A stretch of DNA of 64,000 bases, taken from Hominifimenecus microfluidus. Its GTDB lineage: Bacteria; Bacillota; Clostridia; Lachnospirales; Lachnospiraceae. The notes under the pieces are model-generated. The model was not told the DNA's origin, searched no databases, and saw only the letters and a list, made by a program, of their open reading frames with translations. The stretch lies in the NCBI GenBank assembly GCA_020687485.1, contig JAJEQR010000001.1:1-64000 (forward strand). The letters are read 5' to 3'. The position numbers were made by a program, and so were the translations under genes. This document shows positions 57,383-64,000 of the stretch, piece after piece (positions within the stretch are counted from its first letter, which is position 1; each line of letters opens with the position of its first letter).

Positions 57383-60300
57383 TTACGCCTCCATTTCTTT
57401 TCTTTTTGTATAGAAAGCCTCTACCTTCGCGTCGCGCTCATTCAGCCCGCGTCTCTGGAATTCCGAAGCCAGCTCCAGCATTTCCTTATACTCTACCGGG
57501 ATGACCTTGCGGAACTTACCGATATATTCCGGGAAATTCTCCAGGATGCGCTGTCCCTTCGGCGAACCGGTCATGGCTACATGCTCGCGGATCATCTCCT
57601 GTACCTTCGTGATGTCTTCCTTCTCTGTCAGCATCTCCAGATATACCATCTCACGGTTCAGGTTCAGATAGAGTTTATTCTTCTCATCCAGCACGTAGGC
57701 CGTACCGCCGCTCATCCCCGCAGCGAAGTTCTTACCGGTCGGACCGAGAACAACAACCGTGCCGCCGGTCATATACTCGCAGCCATGATTGCCGACACCT
57801 TCAACAACTGCCTCCGCTCCAGAGTTTCTAACGCAGAAACGCTCACCGGCGATGCCGTTGATGAAGATCTTGCCAGCCGTTGCGCCGTAAAGCGCCACAT
57901 TTCCGATCACAATATTATCTTCCGCATGATAGCGTGCCTCTGCCGGAGGATATACGGCGATCTTGCCACCGGAAAGTCCCTTGCCGACGTGATCATTGCT
58001 GTCGCCTTCCAGAATCAGCGTCAGTCCCTTCGGGATAAATGCGCCGAAGCTCTGTCCGCCGTGTCCCTTCGTATGAATTACCATCGTATCATCCGGCAGC
58101 GTATTGCCGAACTTTCTGGTGATTGCGGAGCCGAGAGCCGTAGCAAAGGTACGATCCGTGTTCTGCACCTCCAGAGAAATCTCCTTCTTCTCGCCGGTCT
58201 TTAAAGATTCCGCAAAAGCGGGAAGCAGAACCCGGCGGTCCAGTGTCTTGTCCAGTTCAAAATCAAATCCATTGCCCGGAAGGAAGCGAAGCTCATTCGG
58301 GTCTACGCCATCCATGCAGAGCGCTCCCAGGTTCAGGGCGCTTGCCTTATAATTCTCCTTACCCAGATCCGGGCGGGTCTTCAGCAGCTCGGTACGGCCG
58401 ATCAGTTCATTGACTGTGCGCACGCCGAGTCTTGCCATATGTTCCCGCAGATCCTGGGCGATGAAGCGCATATAATTTTCGACATATTCCGGCTTGCCGC
58501 GGAAATTCTTCCGAAGCTCCGGATTCTGTGTTGCTACGCCCATCGGGCAGGTATCCAGATTGCAGACGCGCATCATCACGCAGCCCAGGGATACCAGAGG
58601 GCCGGTGGCGAACCCATAACCTTCCGCGCCAAGCAGAGCAGCTACCAGAACATCGCGTCCGGTCATCAGCTTGCCGTCCGTCTCAAGGAGGACTTTGTTA
58701 CGGAGTCCGTTCTGTACCAGTGTCTGATGTGCTTCTGCCAGACCGATCTCCCAGGAAAGTCCCGCGTTGTAGATCGAGCTGCGAGGCGCTGCTCCAGTAC
58801 CGCCGGTGCATCCCGAAATCAGGATGATCTCCGCGCCTGCCTTCGCAACACCGCTGGCTACCGTGCCGACGCCGGCCTCGGACACCAGTTTGACGGAGAT
58901 ATCCGCCTGATCATTCGCGTTCTTCAGGTCATAGATCAGCTGCGCCAGATCCTCGATCGAGTAAATATCATGGTGCGGGGGCGGCGAAATCAGACCAACG
59001 CCGGGCGTGGAATTTCTCGTCTCTGCCACCCACGGGTATACCTTCGCTCCGGGCAGATGGCCGCCCTCACCAGGCTTTGCGCCCTGCGCCACCTTGATCT
59101 GCAATTCCTTTGCATTTACCAGGTACTCACTGTTCACGCCGAAACGGCCGCTGGCTACCTGCTTGATCGTGCATCCGCGATAGGTTCCATCCTCCAAGAA
59201 ACCGTTTCTCTCGGAAGGCTGGCCGCCCTCGCCTGTATTGGAACGACCGCCCAGACGGTTCATGGCAACGGCCAGCGCTTCATGCGCCTCCGGAGAAAGA
59301 GAGCCGTAGCTCATCGCACCAGTGTGGAAGCGCTTCACGATCTCCTCCACAGGTTCTACCTCTTCAATCGGGATTCCCGTCTCGGGGTAAAGCACATCCA
59401 TCAGACTGCGGAGGTTCGTCTCTCTCTGCTCGCCGGTCACAGCCGCCGCGTATTTCTTGTATACTTCATAATCACCGGTCTGAACCGCCTTGTGCAGCAG
59501 GTGGATCGTCATCGGATTGTACAGATGATCCTCCTTGCCGGAACGCATCTTGTGACCGCCGGTGCTCTCCAGCGTCAGATCCACATCCAGCCCCAGCGGA
59601 TCGAAAGCCGCCGAGTGCAGCTCATCCATCTGCAGCTCCATATTCTTCAGGGTGATGCCGCCCAAACGGCTGACAACGCCGGTGAAGTATGCGTCAATCA
59701 CATCACTGTTGATGCCGACCGCCTCGAATACCTTGGAGCCCTGATAGGACTGCAGGGTGGAGATTCCCATCTTGGAAGCGATCTTTACGATACCGTGCAT
59801 GATCGCACTGTTGTAATCCTGAACTGCCGTATGGTAATCCTTGTGCAGGATATCGTCGCGAATCATCTGATAGATCGTCTCATGCGCCAGGTAAGGATAT
59901 ACCGCGCTCGCGCCGAAGCCGAGGAGGGTCGCGAAGTGATGCACCTCGCGGGGCTCGCCGCTCTCCAGAATCAGAGACATACCACTTTCCTTCTGCGTGC
60001 GGATCAGATACTGCTGTACCGCCGATACTGCCAGCAGCGACGGGATCGCCACGTGGTTCTCATCGACGCCGCGGTCGGAAAGGATCAGGATGTTCACGCC
60101 CTCTTTATACTTGTAATCAATCTCTGCAAAGAGGTTGTTCAGCGCGCGCTCCAGGCTGGTGCCCTTGTAGTGCAGGATAGATACCGTATCCAGGCGGAAG
60201 CCGTTCGCCTTCATGCTGCGGATCTTCATCATATCCGTCTCCGTCAGGATCGGGGAACTGATGCTGAGTACGCGGCAGTTCTCCGGCTTCTCCTGCAGAA

Positions 60301-61930
60301 GGTTGCCTGTATTGCCGATGAACAGGCAGGTCGAGGTTACCAGCTCCTCACGGATTGCATCCAGAGGCGGATTCGTTACCTGCGCAAACTGCTGCTTGAA
60401 GTAATTGAACAGCGGCTGACGGCGGCGGGACAATACCGGAAGCGGGTTATCCGCTCCCATTGCTGCGATCGGCTCTGCGCCGTTCTCCGCCATGGAGAGG
60501 ATCGAAGTGCTATAGTCGTCGTAGCTGTAGCCGAACGCGTTCTGCAGGCGAGATCTCGTGATCCGGTCATAGTGCTGCGGGCGCTGGTTCGGGATCTTCT
60601 GATCTTCCAGACGGATCAGGTTGCTCTCCAGCCATTCGCCGTAGGGTTGACGGTTCGCGTATTCCTGCTTCAGCTGCTCGTCATCCACAAGAACACCACG
60701 GGTCGTATCCACCAACAGCATCTTGCCAGGACGCAAACGATCCTTGCGGATAATCTTCGACTCGTCAATCGGGAGTACGCCGACCTCAGACGAAAGAATC
60801 AGCTGATCATCATCTGTAATATAATAACGGGAAGGACGCAGACCATTGCGGTCCAGAGTCGCTCCTACAAGATCGCCGTCACTGAAAATGATCGATGCCG
60901 GACCGTCCCACGGCTCCATCATGGTTGCGTAGTAACGATAGAAATTCTTCTTCGCCAGAGACATCGTGCGGTCGTTCGCCCAGGGCTCCGGAATCGTGAT
61001 CATAATGGCCAGCGGAAGATCCATGCCGTTCATTACCAGGAACTCGATCGTGTTGTCCAGCATCGCGGAATCGGAGCCGGTAACGTCCACCGCCGGGAGA
61101 ACCTTGTGCAGATCTTGCTTCAGAAGCTTGGATTCCATCGTCTCTCCGCGCAGCATCATCTTATCCACGTTGCCGCCGATAGTATTGATCTCGCCGTTAT
61201 GCACCAGCAGGCGATAGGGATGTGCTCTCTCCCAGCTGGGGTTCGTATTCGTGCTAAAACGGGAATGTACGATACCGATCGCGGATACATAGCTGTGATC
61301 CTGCAGATCCTTATAGAAGGTACGCAACTGCCCGACAAGGAACATGCCCTTGTACACGATCGTGCGGCTGGAGAGCGATACGACATACGTGCCGTCGTTG
61401 CTCTGCTCAAATACACGCTTTGCGATATACAGGCGGCGATCAAAATCAATGCCCTTCTCTACGTTCTCCGGCTTCTTCACGAAGCCCTGCCAGATCCGGG
61501 GTTTCTTCTCCAGCGCCTTGCTGCCAAGCACGGAATCATCCACCGGAACCTCACGCCAACCGAGGAACTCCATGCCCTCCTGTTCGACAACCACTTCGAA
61601 CATCTTCTTCGCCTGATTACATTTCATCTCGGTCTGAGGGAAGAAGAACATACCGATACCATATTCTCTCTCTCCTCCGATCTCGACCCCCTGCTCCGCC
61701 ATGCGCGCATGGAAGAAACTGTGAGAGATCTGAAGCAGAATGCCGACACCATCGCCGGTCTTGCCTTCTGCGTCCTTGCCTGCGCGATGCTCCAGGTTCT
61801 CAACAATCTTCAGTGTATTGTCCACGGTCGTGTAGCTCTGACGTCCTTTAATATCAACGATTACACCGATACCACAGTTATCATGTTCAAACTGCGGACG
61901 GTACAAGGTTTTGTATTCCTGTGATTTCAT
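57383..61930 (-). CDS. gltB: Glutamate synthase large subunit
   Basis: A 1515-residue protein that makes two glutamates from glutamine and 2-oxoglutarate. The class II amidotransferase domain starts at Cys19 (EHDNCGIGV), so the first 18 residues are a propeptide to be cleaved. The central domain and the FMN domain (about 900-1200, GGRSNTGEGGQ, PGEGGHLPGAKV, SGCTGGTGAAPRSS) follow. The 3Fe-4S cysteines sit in CVMMRVCNLDTCPMGVAT (about 1150). A C-terminal GXGXG helix domain (SGGKIAVYPP, EGVGNHGCEYMTGG) ends it. A perfect TTGACA-17-TATAAT promoter lies 25 bp upstream of the start codon, and gltD follows. Confidence 0.97.
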   Translation of the reverse strand: MKSQEYKTLYRPQFEHDNCGIGVIVDIKGRQSYTTVDNTLKIVENLEHRAGKDAEGKTGDGVGILLQISHSFFHARMAEQGVEIGGEREYGIGMFFFPQTEMKCNQAKKMFEVVVEQEGMEFLGWREVPVDDSVLGSKALEKKPRIWQGFVKKPENVEKGIDFDRRLYIAKRVFEQSNDGTYVVSLSSRTIVYKGMFLVGQLRTFYKDLQDHSYVSAIGIVHSRFSTNTNPSWERAHPYRLLVHNGEINTIGGNVDKMMLRGETMESKLLKQDLHKVLPAVDVTGSDSAMLDNTIEFLVMNGMDLPLAIMITIPEPWANDRTMSLAKKNFYRYYATMMEPWDGPASIIFSDGDLVGATLDRNGLRPSRYYITDDDQLILSSEVGVLPIDESKIIRKDRLRPGKMLLVDTTRGVLVDDEQLKQEYANRQPYGEWLESNLIRLEDQKIPNQRPQHYDRITRSRLQNAFGYSYDDYSTSILSMAENGAEPIAAMGADNPLPVLSRRRQPLFNYFKQQFAQVTNPPLDAIREELVTSTCLFIGNTGNLLQEKPENCRVLSISSPILTETDMMKIRSMKANGFRLDTVSILHYKGTSLERALNNLFAEIDYKYKEGVNILILSDRGVDENHVAIPSLLAVSAVQQYLIRTQKESGMSLILESGEPREVHHFATLLGFGASAVYPYLAHETIYQMIRDDILHKDYHTAVQDYNSAIMHGIVKIASKMGISTLQSYQGSKVFEAVGINSDVIDAYFTGVVSRLGGITLKNMELQMDELHSAAFDPLGLDVDLTLESTGGHKMRSGKEDHLYNPMTIHLLHKAVQTGDYEVYKKYAAAVTGEQRETNLRSLMDVLYPETGIPIEEVEPVEEIVKRFHTGAMSYGSLSPEAHEALAVAMNRLGGRSNTGEGGQPSERNGFLEDGTYRGCTIKQVASGRFGVNSEYLVNAKELQIKVAQGAKPGEGGHLPGAKVYPWVAETRNSTPGVGLISPPPHHDIYSIEDLAQLIYDLKNANDQADISVKLVSEAGVGTVASGVAKAGAEIILISGCTGGTGAAPRSSIYNAGLSWEIGLAEAHQTLVQNGLRNKVLLETDGKLMTGRDVLVAALLGAEGYGFATGPLVSLGCVMMRVCNLDTCPMGVATQNPELRKNFRGKPEYVENYMRFIAQDLREHMARLGVRTVNELIGRTELLKTRPDLGKENYKASALNLGALCMDGVDPNELRFLPGNGFDFELDKTLDRRVLLPAFAESLKTGEKKEISLEVQNTDRTFATALGSAITRKFGNTLPDDTMVIHTKGHGGQSFGAFIPKGLTLILEGDSNDHVGKGLSGGKIAVYPPAEARYHAEDNIVIGNVALYGATAGKIFINGIAGERFCVRNSGAEAVVEGVGNHGCEYMTGGTVVVLGPTGKNFAAGMSGGTAYVLDEKNKLYLNLNREMVYLEMLTEKEDITKVQEMIREHVAMTGSPKGQRILENFPEYIGKFRKVIPVEYKEMLELASEFQRRGLNERDAKVEAFYTKRKEMEA

Positions 61931-61954
61931 TGCCTGCCCTCCTTGTATGATACA

Positions 61955-61983
61955 ATTATAGAGCAGTGACTTAATTTTGTCAA
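61955..61983 (-). promoter_or_regulatory. Consensus sigma-A promoter of gltBD
   Basis: TTGACA (61983-61978), 17 bp, TATAAT (61960-61955) on the minus strand: an exact match to consensus at both boxes, with a leader of only about 18 nt. Confidence 0.9.
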
Positions 61984-62049
61984 GTTTTTGGCACTATTTG
62001 ATTTATTTTATTTTGTTTGTTCGTTTCTTTTCTTAATAAACTTTTACAA

Positions 62050-62092
62050 AAGAAAACTGCCGTCTCCGGCCCGAGGGCAGAAAACGGCAGTT
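62050..62092 (-). terminator. Terminator after icd
   Basis: AACTGCCGT (62092-62084) pairs with ACGGCAGTT (62063-62055), followed by TTC and TTTT on the minus strand. Confidence 0.85.
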
Positions 62093-62126
62093 CATTAATT
62101 CATATTATGGCAAGGATAAGCTAAAC

Positions 62127-63347
62127 TTACAGAGTAGCTTCCAGGTTCTTGCGGATAGCCTGGATGAACTCGGTGCTGTTTACCTTGTGAACCTTCTCTG
62201 CATCCATGGTGGTAATCAGAGCCAGGTCCTTGGTCATGTAACCATCTTCGATGGTCTTGATGGTAGCAGCTTCCAGCTTCTTAGCGAAGGTGCACAGCTC
62301 AGGCAGCTTGTCCAGCTCGCCTCTCTTGTTCAGAGCGCCGGTCCATGCAAAGATGGTAGCAACGGAGTTGGTAGAAGTCTGCTTGCCTTCCAGATGCTGA
62401 TAGTAATGTCTCTGAACAGTACCATGAGCAGCCTCGTACTCGTAGTTTCCATCGGGGGATACCAGTACGGAGGTCATCATAGCCAGGGAACCGAAAGCGG
62501 TAGCCAGCATATCGGACATTACATCGCCATCGTAGTTCTTGCAAGCCCAGATGTAACCGCCCTCGGAACGAATTACACGAGCTACGATATCATCGATCAG
62601 AGTGTAGAAGTAAGTGAGGCCTGCAGCCTCAAACTTCTCCTTGTACTCGGTATCAAATACTTCCTGGAAGATATCCTTGAAGGTGTGGTCGTACTTCTTG
62701 GAAATGGTATCCTTGGTAGCGAACCAAACATCCTGCTTGGTATCCAGTGCGTAGTTGAAGCAGCTGCGAGCGAAGGATCTGATGGAATTGCAACGGTTGT
62801 GCATACCCTGGATTACACCGCCTTCCGGCTCGGTGAACTTCATGATAACTTCTTCCTGCTTGGTGCCGTCAGCGCCCTCGAATACCAGCTTAGCGGTACC
62901 GGGCTGGAAGCACTTCATCTCAACACCCTTATAAACATCACCATAAGCATGACGAGCGATGGTGATCGGCTTAGTCCAGTTCTTTACGTAAGGCTCGATG
63001 CCCTTAACCAGAATGGGAGCACGGAAAACAGTACCGTCCAGAATAGCACGAATGGTGCCGTTCGGGCTCTTCCACATCTGAGACAGGTTGTACTCCTTAA
63101 CACGTGCAGCGTTGGGAGTGATGGTAGCGCACTTAACAGCTACACCGTACTTCTTGGTAGCGTTAGCGGAATCTACGGTAACCTGGTCCTTGGTCTTCTC
63201 TCTCTCTTCCAGACCCAGGTCATAGTACTCGGTCTTCAGATCGATGAAGGGAAGCAGCAGCTCATCCTTGATAATCTGCCACAGAACTCTGGTCATTTCG
63301 TCGCCGTCCATCTCAACCAGGGGCGTCGTCATTTGAATCTTAGCCAT
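62127..63347 (-). CDS. icd: NADP+-dependent isocitrate dehydrogenase
   Basis: A 406-residue enzyme that oxidises isocitrate to 2-oxoglutarate with NADP+. It resembles the eukaryotic-type (type II) NADP-IDH: MDGDEMTRVLWQIIKDEL at the N-terminus, the substrate loop SPNGTIRAILDGTVFR, the ARHAYGDVYKGVE segment, DDIVARVIRSEGGYIWACKNYDGDV metal region in two pieces, and the cofactor loop EAAHGTVQRHYY. The start MAKIQMTTP is chosen because AAGGAGG lies 9 nt before it and overlaps an earlier in-frame ATG. Lying next to gltBD, it supplies both the carbon skeleton and NADPH for glutamate. Codon bias suggests high expression. Confidence 0.96.
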   Translation of the reverse strand: MAKIQMTTPLVEMDGDEMTRVLWQIIKDELLLPFIDLKTEYYDLGLEEREKTKDQVTVDSANATKKYGVAVKCATITPNAARVKEYNLSQMWKSPNGTIRAILDGTVFRAPILVKGIEPYVKNWTKPITIARHAYGDVYKGVEMKCFQPGTAKLVFEGADGTKQEEVIMKFTEPEGGVIQGMHNRCNSIRSFARSCFNYALDTKQDVWFATKDTISKKYDHTFKDIFQEVFDTEYKEKFEAAGLTYFYTLIDDIVARVIRSEGGYIWACKNYDGDVMSDMLATAFGSLAMMTSVLVSPDGNYEYEAAHGTVQRHYYQHLEGKQTSTNSVATIFAWTGALNKRGELDKLPELCTFAKKLEAATIKTIEDGYMTKDLALITTMDAEKVHKVNSTEFIQAIRKNLEATL

Positions 63348-63415
63348 TGGAATCATCCTCCTTAATTTGCGGACGTCCGGCCGGTAATAATTGCCGGGGC
63401 CCGTAATATGTTTAA

Positions 63416-63444
63416 ATTATATGACAAATTTTTATCCATGTCAA
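63416..63444 (-). promoter_or_regulatory. Consensus sigma-A promoter of icd
   Basis: TTGACA (63444-63439), 17 bp, TATAAT (63421-63416) on the minus strand. The leader contains small CCGG-rich hairpins (around 63373-63400). Confidence 0.9.
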
Positions 63445-63506
63445 TAATACAATCAAAGTTATCGCCGGTTTCTGCTTTCTTTTTTTGTATAAATAAATAC
63501 AAAAAC

Positions 63507-64000
63507 TCAATAAATCAGGGAGATAAGTTCCGTCCCAGGATAAAAGTACGCCAGAGCTTCCTCATATGTCTTCCCTTCTCGGATCAGCCCGTAGGCTCCG
63601 CTCTGACTCATACCGGCCCCATGTCCGTAACCGCCGCCATGAAGGATATACCCGATCAGCACATCCTCGTCCCGCTGCTCTTCCATATAAAAGAAAGCGC
63701 TCGGAAGCATCTTCCAGTTCGTCACCGTGCGTCCGTCGGGAAGCGCAATCACCATTTCGGCGTTTCCAAGGGCCTCCCTTACTGCGCTCTGACGGTACAG
63801 CACTGTTCGCCCCTCCGAACCGGTGACAGAAAGTTCTTCAATGATACCTCCACCGCCCCGTTTCGTCACTTCCAGATCCGTAATCGTTCCGACCGGTTCC
63901 ATGCTATGCTTCTCCAGATAATCACTGACCGACGCCGTAATCTCCGGCACCGACAGCACAATCTTCCAGCGATAGAAATCCGATCCTGCGTCATAGCTGT
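63507..64000 (-). CDS. SpoIID/LytB-domain protein, C-terminal part (runs off the window)
   Basis: The frame stays open to the window edge, so only the last 164 or so residues are seen. It ends with the SpoIID family signature HGGGYGHGAGMSQSGAYGL followed by EGKTYEEALAYFYPGTEL. SpoIID-type enzymes are lytic transglycosylases that cut denuded peptidoglycan glycan strands, in spore engulfment or wall remodelling. The upstream part seen here (WKIVLSVPEITASVSDYLEK) belongs to the inner beta-rich insert. The N-terminus, including any signal peptide and the catalytic Glu, lies outside the window. An internal GTG could be mistaken for a start but has no role here. Confidence 0.88.
   Translation of the reverse strand, partial: SYDAGSDFYRWKIVLSVPEITASVSDYLEKHSMEPVGTITDLEVTKRGGGGIIEELSVTGSEGRTVLYRQSAVREALGNAEMVIALPDGRTVTNWKMLPSAFFYMEEQRDEDVLIGYILHGGGYGHGAGMSQSGAYGLIREGKTYEEALAYFYPGTELISLIY

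Noticed and set aside
58439..61924. Very long plus-strand open frame of about 1160 codons
   Set aside because: It is exactly antisense to gltB, whose domains and cysteine motifs are complete. The antisense composition is rich in Arg, His and Gln without any domain; it results from codon bias.
62187..63365. Plus-strand open frame of about 390 codons opposite icd
   Set aside because: Antisense to a strongly biased, fully conserved gene; no ribosome site.
1..64000. CRISPR array, rRNA operon or intact insertion sequence
   Set aside because: No regularly spaced direct repeats, no rRNA-like sequence and no transposase gene were seen; only small palindromic elements.

Overview
The window looks like chromosome from a member of the Lachnospiraceae (Bacillota, Clostridia). 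The evidence is the mid-GC coding DNA with AT-rich gaps, strong AGGAGG ribosome sites, near-consensus TTGACA-17-TATAAT promoters and an oligo-U hairpin after most operons. Family content also fits: the GGGtGRT/NifU-like pair, a PurF-like protein starting MGGFFG, two CarB proteins, CitD/CitE/CitF with a CitX-CitG fusion, and SpoIID-type proteins that suggest a spore-forming lineage. Most genes lie on the minus strand. No rRNA, CRISPR array, intact transposase or prophage is visible.

Layout. 0.1-8.2 kb: M29 aminopeptidase, MgtE with a long structured leader, an EAL-type c-di-GMP phosphodiesterase, an orphan TRAP binding protein and a divergent LysR regulator. 8.2-14.1 kb: the GGGtGRT/NifU-like/small membrane protein operon, then the glycolytic operon pgk-tpiA-gpmI, whose pgk-tpiA spacer holds a mosaic of palindromes. 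14.6-24.7 kb: ROK regulator, short Na/Pi symporter, PHP phosphatase, rluF-ligA, asnS-asnA, and a strongly expressed-looking iron alcohol dehydrogenase. 24.8-28.6 kb is the most accessory-looking part: hemolysin III with an operator-like palindrome, a STAND-type NTPase whose P-loop lysine is glutamine, twin tRNA-Thr genes, an orphan holin-like gene and a palindromic element related to the one at the end of pgk. 28.7-41.3 kb: transketolase, lipid kinase, CPBP protease, carAB, two cell-wall proteins and a pilT remnant. 41.3-46.2 kb: citDEF, a divergent iron alcohol dehydrogenase and a NiaR-type regulator. 46.2-64 kb: VWA/MoxR pair, PurF-like protein without the catalytic cysteine, a second CarB, CitXG, GltBD, NADP-isocitrate dehydrogenase and a truncated SpoIID protein at the edge.

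How it fits together. Glycolysis and the pentose-phosphate pathway (pgk, tpiA, gpmI, tkt) sit with nitrogen assimilation: isocitrate dehydrogenase makes 2-oxoglutarate and NADPH for GltBD, AsnA fixes ammonia, and CarA/CarB use glutamine. Citrate lyase and its cofactor enzymes CitXG are split about 10 kb apart, and the activating ligase CitC is not in the window. No single locus is clearly a new system. The best candidates are the STAND NTPase, the GGGtGRT operon, the Cys-less PurF paralogue, the mgtE leader and the palindromic element family.
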